Positions 30,325-40,339 of a DNA stretch of 64,000 bases are shown piece after piece; position 1 is the first letter of the stretch, and each line of letters opens with the position of its first letter. This DNA is from Pseudomonas sp. 8AS (GTDB lineage: Bacteria; Pseudomonadota; Gammaproteobacteria; Pseudomonadales; Pseudomonadaceae). Where the stretch lies: contig NZ_LR733406.1 in assembly GCF_902506505.1 (NCBI RefSeq), positions 1,039,199-1,103,198 on the forward strand, written 5' to 3'. The position numbers were made by a program, and so were the translations under genes. Below the pieces are notes generated by a model that was not told the origin of the DNA, did no database searches, and saw only the letters and a program-made list of their open reading frames with translations.

Positions 30325-30715
30325 TCCTCCCTCCTGCTCGGCCGGGTTCTCTGGCCGGGCATTCTGACGCCGGATGCCGACATTTCGACGCCCCATTTGG
30401 GCCTCGTGAAAATATTTAACCATTTGGTCAGGGTATGAGGCTTGGCTGTGAATCGGTCACGCCCGGATTGGCGCGCATACCGATTTGCTGCACACTTTTC
30501 CCGGCAGTCGAGGCATTTAGGCGCATGATGGCTGCGGGAAAGCCCATTGCTCGTATCGGTAACTGGCTGATTGCCATCATCTGCCGCATCAAGCAGGATG
30601 GCCGCCCTCGCCGGAGCTGGTCGCACCAGTCAACCGGCACGCGAAACGTACCAAGCCAGGGAGAGGTGGTACCCGACATCACTGGGGCAGAAGACCCCGC
30701 CTGAGGAGTTAGAGC
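30325..30715. other. 391-bp intergenic region
   Basis: It separates cphE from the LuxR-type regulator. A weak stem (GGCC...GGCC around 30339-30358) follows the cphE stop. An AT-rich patch at about 30405-30425 (AAAATATTTAACC) may hold the regulator promoter, but no clear -35/-10 pair was found. No RNA or coding feature is convincing. Confidence 0.35.
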
Positions 30716-31357
30716 ATGCCCGCGCGGGTCGTATTGGTCGATGATCACGAACTGGTCAGAGCTGGAATTCGCTCGCTGTTGCTGGAGGCAGGTTATGAGG
30801 TGGTCGCCGAAGGCAGTGATGGTGATCAGGTCGCGACGCTCGTGGAGACCCATCGTCCGGATGTGCTGCTGCTCGACCTGACCATGCGCCGCTGTTCCGG
30901 CCTGGAAGCCCTGAGCACGGTGCGTTCGCGCTGGCCGGAGCTGCCGGTGATCCTGCTGTCCATGCACGACACTCGCGACTATGTGATCAAGGCCATGCAG
31001 ATGGGCGCTTCCGGCTACCTGCTCAAGGACGCCGCGGTGATCGAACTGAAGCTGGCCCTACAGTCCGTGCTCGATGGTCACCGCTACCTGAGCCCGCGGG
31101 TGGCGGGGCAGGTGATCGATGCCGCGGCCGGGGTGGCCGAGGCAACTCCGCTGGAGCTGCTGACCAATCGCCAGCAGGAGGTGCTGTACTGGCTGGTCAA
31201 GGGCAAGAGCAACAAGGAAGTGGCCTTTATCCTCAATCTCAGCGTGAAGACCGTGGACACCCACCGCGCGCAGATCATGGAGCGCCTGGCGATCCGCGAC
31301 CTGGCGGGTCTGGTGATGTATGCCCTGCGCCGCGGCATCATCAAGCTGGATGAGTGA
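30716..31357 (+). CDS. NarL/LuxR-family response regulator
   Basis: 213 residues. The receiver domain (1-120) has Asp9-Asp10 and the phospho-acceptor Asp54 (LLLDLTMRRCSG). The C-terminal LuxR helix-turn-helix (about 145-205: LTNRQQEVLYWLVKGKSNKEVAFILNLSVKTVDTHRAQIMERL) binds DNA. No partner histidine kinase is adjacent, so it is an orphan or is fed by a kinase elsewhere, possibly the CheA just downstream. GAGGAG precedes the ATG. It is separated by 254 bp from the chemotaxis operon. Confidence 0.92.
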   Translation: MPARVVLVDDHELVRAGIRSLLLEAGYEVVAEGSDGDQVATLVETHRPDVLLLDLTMRRCSGLEALSTVRSRWPELPVILLSMHDTRDYVIKAMQMGASGYLLKDAAVIELKLALQSVLDGHRYLSPRVAGQVIDAAAGVAEATPLELLTNRQQEVLYWLVKGKSNKEVAFILNLSVKTVDTHRAQIMERLAIRDLAGLVMYALRRGIIKLDE

Positions 31358-31556
31358 TCAGGCTCTGGTTGTCTAGGTAAAACTACCTAGGTCGACCGGC
31401 CAAAACGCTGATAAGTATTCTGGCGTCAATTTAATACTATGCTGCAGGCGTTATTTTTTAGTGTCAATGTGCCATCCCGTGGCGCGCAAAACTCGGCTAC
31501 CTTTGAACAGACCGTCGACCATTTCCGGCGCAGAGCGGGGAGCGAGTTGGCTCGAA

Positions 31557-31570
31557 AATAACAACAAAAG
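31557..31570 (+). promoter_or_regulatory. CA-rich motif in the che leader
   Basis: AATAACAACAAAAG lies in the leader of the first che gene, 41 bp before ATG 31612. It fits the Hfq/Crc target pattern, but it is farther from the ribosome site than the other examples, so the call is weaker. Confidence 0.35.
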
Positions 31571-31611
31571 GGGGTGCGTGCTAACCCCTCCCGCTGCCTG
31601 GAGAACCATCC

Positions 31612-32742
31612 ATGGTCACGAGTTCGCGGCTGATCGCCCATGCCCCGCGTTCCTGGCTGCTTGCCGGTATTCTGCTGATCCCCATCGCCTGCGTGCTGCT
31701 GGCCCCGGTCTGGTGGCACGGCGCGTTGGCGGCTGTATTGCTGTTGACCTGGCTGTGGCTGTTTCTCAATAGCCCGGCCCTGGCTCTCGCTCCTGCAGTC
31801 GACGACAGCGCGCCGGCGCTGGCGCAGACCCAGGCCAGCCTGGCGGCCCTGCGCGGGCTGCTGGAGGCGGTGCTGCCGCTCTGGGTGCGCCACATCGAGC
31901 TGGTGCAGGGGCAGACCTACAACGCGGCCGAAGGCCTGACCTCGAAATTCATCGGCATGAGCCAGCAAATCCACCAGGTCCTCGAGCTGGGGGGGGGCGA
32001 GGATGGCGCCGGGGTGTTCGAGGTGTTGCGCAATGCCCAAGTCGAGCTGCCGCGGGCGGTGAAGATGCTCGACGAGACCAGCGACGAGCGTCAGCGCTTC
32101 CTGGTCGAGATCCGCGAGCTGAGCGGTTTCGTCGGCGAGCTGCATGGCATGGCCGAAGACGTGGCCAAGATCGCCTCGCAGACCAACCTGCTGGCCCTCA
32201 ATGCAGCCATCGAGGCAGCCCGCGCCGGCGAATCCGGGCGCGGCTTCTCGGTGGTGGCCGACGAGGTGCGCAAGCTGTCGTCGATGTCCGGCGAGACAGG
32301 GGCGAAGATCACCGAGAAGGTGCAGGTCATGGGCCGCTCCATGGAGTCCATGGTGGCCCGGGCCGAGCAGATGGACAGGATCAGCCAGAACACCATCCAG
32401 GCGGCCGAGAATATCGTCGGCCAGGTACTCAGCGAGCTGGCGACCGGTGTCAGCCAGCTCGAACAGCGCCTGCAGCTGCTGCAGGGCAACAGCCGCGAGG
32501 TAGAGCACACGGTCAACGCGGTGCTGGTCGACCTGCAGTTCCAGGACCGGGTCAGCCAGATCATTTCCCACATCACCGAGGACATCCAGCGTCTGCAGGG
32601 CTGCATGGGTGAGGACAGCGTGCCGTCCAGCCGCGACTGGCTGAAGCGCCTGGAGTCCAGCTACACCACCCTGGAACAGCAGCGTGCCCATAGCGGGCAG
32701 GCTGCGGCGGGGGTCGAGCAATCCTCCGTCACTTTCTTCTGA
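31612..32742 (+). CDS. methyl-accepting chemotaxis protein without periplasmic domain
   Basis: 376 residues. Two adjacent membrane helices (about 15-33 and 37-55) form a hairpin with almost no periplasmic loop, then a cytoplasmic coiled-coil signalling domain. The hairpin tip that contacts CheA/CheW is [36 protein letters not shown] (about 185-220). The tail ([21 protein letters not shown]) is typical of receptors encoded in che2-type clusters. The gene contains a run of nine G residues at 31989-31997 (Gly-Gly-Gly codons), a slippage-prone tract. CTGGAG precedes the ATG. First gene of the operon. Confidence 0.87.
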   Translation: MVTSSRLIAHAPRSWLLAGILLIPIACVLLAPVWWHGALAAVLLLTWLWLFLNSPALALAPAVDDSAPALAQTQASLAALRGLLEAVLPLWVRHIELVQGQTYNAAEGLTSKFIGMSQQIHQVLELGGGEDGAGVFEVLRNAQVELPRAVKMLDETSDERQRFLVEIRELSGFVGELHGMAEDVAKIASQTNLLALNAAIEAARAGESGRGFSVVADEVRKLSSMSGETGAKITEKVQVMGRSMESMVARAEQMDRISQNTIQAAENIVGQVLSELATGVSQLEQRLQLLQGNSREVEHTVNAVLVDLQFQDRVSQIISHITEDIQRLQGCMGEDSVPSSRDWLKRLESSYTTLEQQRAHSGQAAAGVEQSSVTFF

Positions 32743-32782
32743 ACACCCTCCCTGAATATCTGAGCGAGACAGGAATCAAGTT

Positions 32783-33151
32783 ATGGGCAAGACCGTATTG
32801 GTGGTGGACGACTCGACCAGTTTTCGCCAGGTCGTCGGCATCGCGCTCAAGGGTGCCGGCTACGACGTGCTGGAGGCCTGCGACGGCAAGGACGCGCTGA
32901 GCAAGCTGGACGGGCGCAAGATCAACCTGATCGTCTCCGACGTGAACATGCCGAACATGGACGGCATCACCTTCGTCAAATCGGCCAAGCAGCTGCCGGC
33001 TTACAAATTCACCCCGGTGATCATGCTCACCACCGAGGCTGGCGAGGCGAAGAAGGCCGAGGGCAAGGCCGCCGGCGTGCGCGCCTGGGTGGTCAAGCCG
33101 TTTCAGCCGCCCGTGCTGCTGGATGCCGTATCCAAACTGATCCTGCCCTGA
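32783..33151 (+). CDS. cheY: CheY-type receiver
   Basis: 122 residues, a single receiver domain with Asp9-Asp10, phospho-acceptor Asp53 (LIVSDVNMPNMDG), Thr in MLTTEAG and Lys in VVKPFQPP. It accepts phosphate from the CheA encoded two genes downstream. The 40-bp gap from the receptor gene and 11-bp gap to the STAS gene indicate one operon. Confidence 0.92.
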   Translation: MGKTVLVVDDSTSFRQVVGIALKGAGYDVLEACDGKDALSKLDGRKINLIVSDVNMPNMDGITFVKSAKQLPAYKFTPVIMLTTEAGEAKKAEGKAAGVRAWVVKPFQPPVLLDAVSKLILP

Positions 33152-33162
33152 AAGGTTGCGCC

Positions 33163-33501
33163 ATGAGCGAAATCCACAGTCGTGAAGAAGCGGGGCGATT
33201 CATCGCCGCCGTGCAGGGCGAGCTCAACATCTATAGCGCGGCCCAGCTCAAGGACGAACTGCTCGCTGTGCTGGGCGGCCACCAGCAGCTGGATATCGAC
33301 CTGGGCGGCGTCGAGGATTTCGACAGCAGTGGCGTGCAGATCCTGCTGATGCTCAAGCGCGAGGCGCAGCGCCAGGGGCGCAGCCTGACCTTCACCCAGC
33401 ATGCCCCCAGCGTGCGCGAGGTGCTCGACCTGCTCAACCTGGTCGCCGAACTGGGCGATCCGCTGGTCATCCCGCTGGACGCTGCTGGAGATCGCCCATG
33501 A
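33163..33501 (+). CDS. STAS-domain protein (anti-sigma-antagonist-like)
   Basis: 112 residues, a single STAS domain. FDSSGVQILLMLKREAQRQGR holds the phosphorylatable Ser pair (Ser55/Ser56) of SpoIIAA-like switches. No serine kinase or phosphatase is adjacent. STAS proteins inside che operons are found in some alternative chemotaxis systems, probably acting on the CheA/receptor complex. The stop overlaps cheA as ATGA (33498-33501), so production is coupled to CheA. Confidence 0.85.
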   Translation: MSEIHSREEAGRFIAAVQGELNIYSAAQLKDELLAVLGGHQQLDIDLGGVEDFDSSGVQILLMLKREAQRQGRSLTFTQHAPSVREVLDLLNLVAELGDPLVIPLDAAGDRP

Positions 33502-35717
33502 ACCTGGATCAAGCCCGTGGCGCCCTGGTGCAGGAAGGGCGTGAACTGCTGGCGGCGATGGAGGAAGCGCTGCTGGAAATCGAGAACGACGGTTACAACA
33601 GCGAGCGGGTCAACGCGATTTTCCGCGCGGCGCACACCATCAAGGGTTCGGCCGGGCTGTTCGGCCTGGAGTCGCTGATCAACTTCACCCATGTGGTGGA
33701 AAGCCTGCTGGACGAAGTGCGCAACGGCGAACAGACCCTCGACGGCGCCATGCTCTCGCTGCTGCTGACCTGCGGCGACTATATCGGCAGCCTGCTTACC
33801 GCGGTGGAGGAGCGCAGCGAGGCCAACGAGCCCAACCCGGCGCTGCGCACACACCTGCTCAACCAGTTGAATGACTACCTGCAACCCGCCGTCGAGGCGG
33901 CTGCAGCTCCGGCGGCGGAAAGCACTGCGGTATCCCCAGTGCAGGCCACTACCGGGCGGGTCGATGTGCTGGAAGGCGAGGCGGTCAGCAGCGACCTCTG
34001 GCACATCTCCCTGCGGCCCAATGCCGACGTGCTGCGCAACGGCATGGACCCGCTGTCGTTCCTGCGTTACCTGAGCAAGCTGGGGCGTATCGTCTACCTG
34101 CATACCCTGACCGATGGGGTGCCGGCTGCCGCCAGCTTCGATGCCGAAAGCAGCTACCTGGGTTACGAACTGGAGTTCGAGTCGAACGCCAGCAAGCAGG
34201 AAATCGAGGATGCCTTCGAGTTCATCCGCGAAGATTGTCAGCTGCTGATCCTGCCGCCGCACAGTGCCATCGAGGCCTATATCAAGTTGATCGCCAGCCT
34301 GCCCGAAGGGCCGGGGCGCCTGGGCGAGATGCTGGTGCGCAGCGGCGCGCTGACCACCCACGAGCTGCAGCGCGTGCTCGAACGGCAGAGCAGCGCGCGG
34401 CAACCGGCCCCGCCGCTGGGCACCCTGCTGGTCGAGGAGCAACTGGTGGCGCCGCCGGTGGTGTCGGCGGCCCTGCACAAGCAGAAGCAGGTGGAAGACA
34501 AGCGCAACCAGGAACAGGTGTTCATCAAGGTCGAGGTGGGCAAGCTCGACCAGCTGATCAACCTGGTCGGCGAGCTGGTGATTGCCGGTGCCGCGGCCAG
34601 CCTGTCGCTGCGCCAGGGCGACACGGCAGCCATGGCCGAGGCCAACGAGGGCGTGGCGACCCTGGTCGAACATATCCGCGACGCTTCGCTGTCCCTGCGC
34701 ATGGTGGCCATCGGCGAAGTGTTCCAGCGCTTCCCGCGGGTGGTGCGCGATATCAGCAAGGAACTGGGCAAGGACATCGAGCTGCTGATCACCGGCGCCG
34801 ACACCGAGCTGGACAAGTCCATGGTGGAAAAGCTGGCCGACCCGCTGATGCACATCGTGCGCAACGCCATGGATCATGGCATCGAGCCCTCGGATGTACG
34901 CCAGGCCCATGGCAAGACCGCGCGTGGCCTGCTGCGTCTGAACGCCTATCACGAGTCGGGCAGCATCGTCATCGAAGTCAGCGACGACGGTCGTGGCCTG
35001 GATCGCGAGCGCATCCTGGCCAAGGCCATAGAGAAGGGCCTGGTGCAGGCTGACCAGCAGCTCAGTGACCAGGAAGTCTACCGGCTGATCTTCGAGCCGG
35101 GCTTCTCCACCGCGGCGCAGGTGACCAACCTGTCCGGGCGCGGGGTGGGCATGGACGTGGTGCGGCGCAATATCGAGCAGCTGCGTGGCGAGGTCGAGGT
35201 GCTCAGCGAGTTCGGTCTGGGTAGCACGGTGCGCATTCGCCTGCCGCTGACCCTGGCGATCATCGACGGCTTCCAGGTCAAGGTGGCCGGCGAGGTCTTC
35301 GTCCTGCCGCTGGACCAGGTCATCGAGTGCGTCGACCTGGGCCCGCAGCAGGAGCTCAACGAACTGTTCAACCTGCGCGGCGAAGCGCTGCCCTATGTGC
35401 GCCTGCGCGAGCTGTTCGGCCTGGAGGCCGCGGCCGGTGGGCGGGCCAGCCTGGTGGTGCTGCAGTTCGGCCCGGAGCGGGCCGGCGTGGTGGTCGACGA
35501 GCTGGTCGGCGAGTTCCAGGCGGTGATCAAGCCGCTGGGCCAGGTCTTCGCGCGCAACAAGGTGCTCAGCGGTTCGACCATCCTTGGCGATGGCAGCGTG
35601 GCGCTGATTCTCGATGTTCCGCAACTGATTCAGCGGGCCAGCAATGCCCTGGCGTCAGCCCGCAATCCTAATAATGGTCAGCCCAAGGCCACCCCAACCG
35701 TAGTTTCGACCTACTAA
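33498..35717 (+). CDS. cheA: chemotaxis histidine kinase CheA
   Basis: 739 residues. An Hpt domain carries phospho-His46 ([15 protein letters not shown]). A CheA middle domain has the '[16 protein letters not shown]' block (about 180-260). A dimerisation helix pair ([18 protein letters not shown]), the HATPase with N-box [15 protein letters not shown]1 DDGRGLD and G2 GRGVGMDVV, and a C-terminal CheW-like domain (about 590-720) follow. All catalytic motifs look intact. It begins by overlap with the STAS gene and is followed 20 bp later by the second receptor gene. Confidence 0.95.
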   Translation: MNLDQARGALVQEGRELLAAMEEALLEIENDGYNSERVNAIFRAAHTIKGSAGLFGLESLINFTHVVESLLDEVRNGEQTLDGAMLSLLLTCGDYIGSLLTAVEERSEANEPNPALRTHLLNQLNDYLQPAVEAAAAPAAESTAVSPVQATTGRVDVLEGEAVSSDLWHISLRPNADVLRNGMDPLSFLRYLSKLGRIVYLHTLTDGVPAAASFDAESSYLGYELEFESNASKQEIEDAFEFIREDCQLLILPPHSAIEAYIKLIASLPEGPGRLGEMLVRSGALTTHELQRVLERQSSARQPAPPLGTLLVEEQLVAPPVVSAALHKQKQVEDKRNQEQVFIKVEVGKLDQLINLVGELVIAGAAASLSLRQGDTAAMAEANEGVATLVEHIRDASLSLRMVAIGEVFQRFPRVVRDISKELGKDIELLITGADTELDKSMVEKLADPLMHIVRNAMDHGIEPSDVRQAHGKTARGLLRLNAYHESGSIVIEVSDDGRGLDRERILAKAIEKGLVQADQQLSDQEVYRLIFEPGFSTAAQVTNLSGRGVGMDVVRRNIEQLRGEVEVLSEFGLGSTVRIRLPLTLAIIDGFQVKVAGEVFVLPLDQVIECVDLGPQQELNELFNLRGEALPYVRLRELFGLEAAAGGRASLVVLQFGPERAGVVVDELVGEFQAVIKPLGQVFARNKVLSGSTILGDGSVALILDVPQLIQRASNALASARNPNNGQPKATPTVVSTY

Positions 35718-35737
35718 CGGAACGTCAGGAGATGACA

Positions 35738-37369
35738 ATGTTCAACGACATGAAACTGGCGACCAAGCTGATTCTGGCTTTTCTGGTCGTCGCCACCATC
35801 GCCGGGGTTATCGGCTTTATCGGTACCCGCAGCGTCAACACGGTCAATGACATGATGACCGATATCTACGCCAACCAGCTGGTACCGATCAACGACATCG
35901 GTAACGTGCGTACCCACGGCTCAGAAAACTATCGGCGTCTGATGCTGTTGGCCACCACCCAGGATTCGAGCCTGGCCGCCAAGGTGCGCAGCGATTTCGA
36001 GAGCAGCCTCAAGGTCATCGACGAGGGCTATAAGCACTATCTGTCAACCCTGTTGTCGCCCGAGGAGCAGGCGGTGGTCGCCAAGCTCGATCCGGCGATG
36101 GCCAAGTACCGCGACATGCTCTCCCAGCTCTTCCGTCTGCTCGATGAGGGGCGCCAGGCCGAGGCGCTGACCTTCGTCAATCAGGATCTATACCCCCTGT
36201 ATCTCGACATGGCGGACATGCGCGCCGAGTTGGCGGCGATCATGGCCAAGAATGCCGACGCCACCAACCAGGAAGCGGATGTGATAGTCGGCAATATCAT
36301 GACCCTGCTGACCAGCCTGATGGTCGGCGGCTTCATCATCTCCCTGGCGCTCGGCCTGTTCATCACCCGCATGATCGTTCGCCAGCTCGGTGGTGAGCCG
36401 GCCTATGCCGCCGAAGTGGTCAGTCGTGTCGCTGCCGGTGACCTGACCGTCGATGTGCAGCTGCGCCAGGGCGACAACAACAGCCTGCTGGCCAGCATGC
36501 GCCAGATGACCGAGAAGCTGCGCAGCATCATGGGCGACGTACGGATGACCGCCGATTCGCTGGCCTCGGCCTCCGAGCAGGTCGCCGCGTCGGCCCAGGC
36601 GCTGAGCCAGAACGCTTCCGAGCAAGCGGCCAACGTCGAGGAAACCAGTGCCTCGGTCGAGCAGATCTCCGCCACCGTGGCGCAGAACAGCGAGAACGCC
36701 AAGGTCACCGACGGCATGGCCAGCCAGTCGTCCAAGGACGCGGTGGAAGGTGGCACGGCGGTGCGCGAGATGGTCATGGCCATGCGCCAGATCGCCGACA
36801 AGATCGGCATCATCGACGACATCGCCTACCAGACCAACCTGCTGGCACTCAACGCCGCCATCGAGGCGGCGCGGGCCGGCGACCACGGCAAGGGCTTCGC
36901 CGTGGTGGCGGCCGAGGTGCGCAAGCTGGCCGAGCGTAGCCAGGTGGCCGCCCAGGAAATCGGCGGCGTGGCCGGCAGCAGCGTGACCCTGGCCGAGCGT
37001 GCCGGCCAGCTGCTCGAGCAGATGGTGCCGTCGATTCGCAAGACCGCCGACCTGGTGCAGGAAATCTCCTCCGCCTCGCGCGAGCAGAACACCGGCCTGG
37101 AGCAGATCAACCTGGCGGTGGGCCAGCTGGCGCAGACCACCCAGGTCAACGCCTCGGCTTCCGAGGAGTTGTCCTCCACCTCCGAGGAGATGAGCGCCCA
37201 GGCGCTGCAGCTGCAGGAGATGATCCAGTTCTTCCGCCTGGCCGACGAGCAGGCCAGCCGGCATGTCGCGCGCGCGCCCGTGCAGCCTGGCAAGAAAGCC
37301 AAGCCGCTGAGCCCGCGCCGGCCGGTGCAGGACGAACAGGTCGACGAATCGGCCTTCACCCGCTACTAG
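35738..37369 (+). CDS. methyl-accepting chemotaxis protein (4HB-HAMP-MA)
   Basis: 543 residues. Transmembrane helix 1 (about 9-29) is followed by a periplasmic four-helix-bundle sensor (about 30-185: [39 protein letters not shown]), then helix 2 (about 188-208), HAMP (to about 265) and the methylated signalling domain with tip [38 protein letters not shown]. There is no C-terminal CheR-tethering pentapeptide (ends ESAFTRY). ATG 35738 is preferred over 35732 because AGGAG (35727-35731) would abut the latter. The ligand is unknown. Confidence 0.92.
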   Translation: MFNDMKLATKLILAFLVVATIAGVIGFIGTRSVNTVNDMMTDIYANQLVPINDIGNVRTHGSENYRRLMLLATTQDSSLAAKVRSDFESSLKVIDEGYKHYLSTLLSPEEQAVVAKLDPAMAKYRDMLSQLFRLLDEGRQAEALTFVNQDLYPLYLDMADMRAELAAIMAKNADATNQEADVIVGNIMTLLTSLMVGGFIISLALGLFITRMIVRQLGGEPAYAAEVVSRVAAGDLTVDVQLRQGDNNSLLASMRQMTEKLRSIMGDVRMTADSLASASEQVAASAQALSQNASEQAANVEETSASVEQISATVAQNSENAKVTDGMASQSSKDAVEGGTAVREMVMAMRQIADKIGIIDDIAYQTNLLALNAAIEAARAGDHGKGFAVVAAEVRKLAERSQVAAQEIGGVAGSSVTLAERAGQLLEQMVPSIRKTADLVQEISSASREQNTGLEQINLAVGQLAQTTQVNASASEELSSTSEEMSAQALQLQEMIQFFRLADEQASRHVARAPVQPGKKAKPLSPRRPVQDEQVDESAFTRY

Positions 37370-37379
37370 GAGCTGGGCC

Positions 37380-37913
37380 ATGAGCAATCTACCGGTGCAA
37401 AGTCCGGGACGCATGCTGGCAACGGCGGAAGCGCCGTTGACCCAGCAGTTCCTCACCCTGACCCTGGGCAATGAGCTGTTCGCCCTGCCGATCGAGCACA
37501 TCCGCGAGATCATTGAGTTTGGCGGGCTGACCGAGATTCCACTGATGCCCACCTTTCTGCGCGGGGTGATCAACCTGCGCGGCGCGGTGGTGCCGGTCAT
37601 CGATCTTTCCGTGCGCTTCGGACGTGAGCGCACGGCGATCGACAAGCGCACCTGCATCGTCATTCTCGAAGTGGCCCAGCAGGATGGCCTGCAGCTGCTC
37701 GGCATCATCGTCGATGCGGTCAATGCCGTGCTGGCGGTGGAGCCCAGTCAGCTGGAGAACCGGCCCACCTTCGGGGCGCGCATCCGCGCCGATTTCATCG
37801 CCGGCATCCTCAAGCAGAACGAGCAGTTCGTCATCGTGCTGGATATTCCCCAGGTGCTGTCGCTGGATGAGCTGGCCGAACTGGTCGGCGATCTGGAACT
37901 GTCTGGCAGTTGA
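37380..37913 (+). CDS. cheW: chemotaxis coupling protein CheW
   Basis: 177 residues, a CheW/SH3-like fold linking receptors to CheA. Signature blocks are FLTLTLGNELFALPIEHIREIIEFGGLTEIPLMPTFLRGVINLRGAVVPVIDLSVRFG and VLDIPQVL. AGGAG precedes ATG 37380, which is 10 bp after the receptor stop. Confidence 0.94.
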   Translation: MSNLPVQSPGRMLATAEAPLTQQFLTLTLGNELFALPIEHIREIIEFGGLTEIPLMPTFLRGVINLRGAVVPVIDLSVRFGRERTAIDKRTCIVILEVAQQDGLQLLGIIVDAVNAVLAVEPSQLENRPTFGARIRADFIAGILKQNEQFVIVLDIPQVLSLDELAELVGDLELSGS

Positions 37914-37923
37914 GAAAAAGACC

Positions 37924-38763
37924 ATGAGTAGTGCAGCCGTTTCCTTTTCTGCCCGGCAGATAGCCCTGTCGGAGGCCGAGTTTCGGCTGCTGCAACGGCT
38001 GTTTTACGACCAGGTCGGCATCCAGTTGCCACCCGTGAAAAAGCCGCTGGTATGCGGTCGCCTGGCCAAGCGCCTGGCGGCGTTGCAGCTCGACAGCTAT
38101 CAGCAGTACTACAAGTTGCTGGTTTCGCCGCAGGGCGCGGACGAGCTGGAAGTCGCCATCGACCTGATCACCACCCATGAGACGTATTTCTTTCGCGAGC
38201 CGCAGCACTTCGACTACCTGCAGCAGAAGATCCTGCCCCAGCTGCATGGGCAGGCCGATCTGCGGGTGTGGAGCGCCGCCAGCTCGACGGGTGAAGAGGC
38301 CTACACCCTGGCCATGCTGCTCGATCAGCATCGCAGCCCGAAGGCCTGGAGCGTGGTGGGCACCGATGTCAGCCTGGCGGTGCTGGAGTCGGCGCGCAAA
38401 GGCCTGTTCGTCGAGGGGCGGGGCGACAAGATTCCCCCGCATTACCTCAAGCGCTATTGCCTCAAGGGGCGGGATCGCTATGCGGGCTATTTCTTGGTCG
38501 AGCGTGAGCTGCGCGAGCGCGTCGAGTTCCGGCCCAACAACCTGACCAGCCCGGCTCCGGAACTCGGGCTGTTCGATGTGATCTTGCTGCGCAATGTGCT
38601 GATCTACTTCGATCTGCCGACCAAGCAATTGGTGCTCAAGCATGTGCTGGAGCGCCTGCGCCCCGGCGGCTGGTTGATGGTGGGCCACTCGGAGTCGTTG
38701 CAGGGCCCGCCCATGCGCCTGGAGCAGTTGGCGCCGTCGATCTACCGGAAGCCGCTGCGATGA
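37924..38763 (+). CDS. cheR: chemotaxis methyltransferase CheR
   Basis: 279 residues. An N-terminal helical CheR domain is followed by an S-adenosylmethionine methyltransferase that methylates receptor glutamates. Landmarks are ITTHETYFFREPQHFDYL, WSAASSTGEEAYTLAMLL (SAM loop), VVGTDVS, DVILLRNVLIYFD and MVGHSES. ATG 37924 follows a purine-rich GAGAAAAAG site; the frame is open upstream but overlaps cheW. The stop overlaps cheD as ATGA (38760-38763). Confidence 0.95.
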   Translation: MSSAAVSFSARQIALSEAEFRLLQRLFYDQVGIQLPPVKKPLVCGRLAKRLAALQLDSYQQYYKLLVSPQGADELEVAIDLITTHETYFFREPQHFDYLQQKILPQLHGQADLRVWSAASSTGEEAYTLAMLLDQHRSPKAWSVVGTDVSLAVLESARKGLFVEGRGDKIPPHYLKRYCLKGRDRYAGYFLVERELRERVEFRPNNLTSPAPELGLFDVILLRNVLIYFDLPTKQLVLKHVLERLRPGGWLMVGHSESLQGPPMRLEQLAPSIYRKPLR

Positions 38764-39266
38764 GCGCCAAGTGTTACCTCAAGCCGGGCGAGATGTTCTT
38801 CGGCGGCGAAACGCTGGTGGAGACCCTGCTCGGCTCCTGTGTGGCCATTACCCTGTGGTACCCGCAGGTCAGCAAGGGCGGGATTTGCCACTTCATGCTG
38901 CCGGAGCGCCGGCGTATTTTGCGCAGCCATAGCCGTGACCTCGATGGGCGCTATGGGCGCGAGGCCTGGTTGTGGCTGCAGCAGCAGAGTCGTGTGCTGG
39001 GCCAGCCCCTCGAGGCGGCGGAGATCAAGCTGTTCGGTGGCTCGCGCGTGCTGCAGACGAGCTCGGCGCACGGGGGGGGCGATATCGGCAGGAAGAACGT
39101 CGAACTGGCGGACACCTGCCTGCAGCGGGCCGGTTTGCAGGCCTGCGCGCGTGACGTCGGGGGCAATGGCCACCGGGTCCTGCGCTTCGATCTCAATACC
39201 GGTTATGTCTGGGTGCGTCATGGCGATTCACTGGCTGACGGCCCGTTTCAGGAGATGGCGTCATGA
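38760..39266 (+). CDS. cheD: chemoreceptor glutamine deamidase CheD
   Basis: 168 residues. The catalytic Cys is in [11 protein letters not shown], the catalytic His in [11 protein letters not shown], and a [28 protein letters not shown] block follows. CheD deamidates receptor glutamines before methylation. A run of eight G residues (39072-39079) lies inside this last block; it is in frame now but is prone to slippage. Four-bp overlaps link it to cheR and cheB. Confidence 0.94.
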   Translation: MSAKCYLKPGEMFFGGETLVETLLGSCVAITLWYPQVSKGGICHFMLPERRRILRSHSRDLDGRYGREAWLWLQQQSRVLGQPLEAAEIKLFGGSRVLQTSSAHGGGDIGRKNVELADTCLQRAGLQACARDVGGNGHRVLRFDLNTGYVWVRHGDSLADGPFQEMAS

Positions 39267-40327
39267 GCATCAAGGTGATGATCGTCGATGATTCGGCGGT
39301 GATGCGCGAAGCCATGCAGCAGTTGCTCCAGCCGCATAAGGATATCGAGGTGATCGGTGCCGCGATGGATCCGATCCTGGCCATGCAGAAGATGCAGAAG
39401 CTGTGGCCGGACGTGATTCTGCTGGATGTGGAAATGCCGCGCATGGATGGCATCAGCTTCTTGCGCCAGATCATGGCCACCCGGCCGACCCCGGTGGTGA
39501 TCTGTTCGACGCTCACCGAGAAGGGCGCCGATATCACCCTGCAGGCCTTGTCGGCCGGTGCGGTGGAGGTGATCTGCAAGCCCACCTCGGGCCTGCGCGA
39601 TTTCCTCGAGCAAAGTGCCCAGGACATGGTCAACGCCGTGCGTACCGCGGCCCGCGCCAGGGTCAAGCAGCAGAGTGCCAGCGCCTCTCATAAACCAGCC
39701 GTAAAGCTGACTGCCGATGCGCTGGTCAGCACGCCCACTGGTGGCCTGATCAACCAGCGCACCACCGAGAAAATCGTCCTGCTGGGCACTTCGACCGGCG
39801 GCACCCAGGCCCTGGAAAGCGTGCTGTGTGAGTTGCCGGTCAACAGCCCGGGCATTGCCATCGTCCAGCACATGCCGGAGAAGTTCACCCGCAGCTTCGC
39901 CGAGCGTCTCGACTCACTGTGCGCCATCGAGGTGCGCGAGGCCCAGGATGGCGATCGCCTGCTGCCGGGGCGGGCACTGATCGCCCCGGGCGGCAGGCAC
40001 ATGCTGATCAAGCGCAGCGGGGCGCAATACCTGGTGGAGGTGAAGGATGGCCCGCTGGTCAGTCGTCACCGCCCGTCGGTGGATGTGCTGTTCCGTTCGG
40101 CGGCGGTGCAGGCTGGGCGGAACGCCCTGGCGGTGATCATGACCGGCATGGGCGACGATGGCGCGCGCGGCCTCAAGGAGCTGCACGAGGCAGGTGCCCG
40201 GACCTATGCCCAGGACGAGGAGAGTTGCGTGGTGTTCGGTATGCCGAAAGAGGCGATCAAGTTGGGGGGCGTGGAGCAGGTGATTGCGTTGGATGAAATT
40301 CCCAGTGTGGTCATGAGCTGGCGATAA
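39263..40327 (+). CDS. cheB: chemotaxis response regulator methylesterase CheB
   Basis: 354 residues. The receiver domain has phospho-Asp55 ([13 protein letters not shown]), followed by a linker and a methylesterase/deamidase domain. Its catalytic Ser is in [12 protein letters not shown], the His in [18 protein letters not shown] and the Asp in [15 protein letters not shown]. It demethylates receptors as the counterpart of CheR. It overlaps cheD by 4 bp and lies 12 bp before the REC-EAL gene. Confidence 0.95.
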   Translation: MSIKVMIVDDSAVMREAMQQLLQPHKDIEVIGAAMDPILAMQKMQKLWPDVILLDVEMPRMDGISFLRQIMATRPTPVVICSTLTEKGADITLQALSAGAVEVICKPTSGLRDFLEQSAQDMVNAVRTAARARVKQQSASASHKPAVKLTADALVSTPTGGLINQRTTEKIVLLGTSTGGTQALESVLCELPVNSPGIAIVQHMPEKFTRSFAERLDSLCAIEVREAQDGDRLLPGRALIAPGGRHMLIKRSGAQYLVEVKDGPLVSRHRPSVDVLFRSAAVQAGRNALAVIMTGMGDDGARGLKELHEAGARTYAQDEESCVVFGMPKEAIKLGGVEQVIALDEIPSVVMSWR

Positions 40328-40339
40328 AAGGACGATCCG

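Noticed and set aside
33231..35624. 797-residue minus-strand frame opposite cheA
   Set aside because: Antisense shadow of cheA with low-complexity composition; the sense frame has all kinase motifs.
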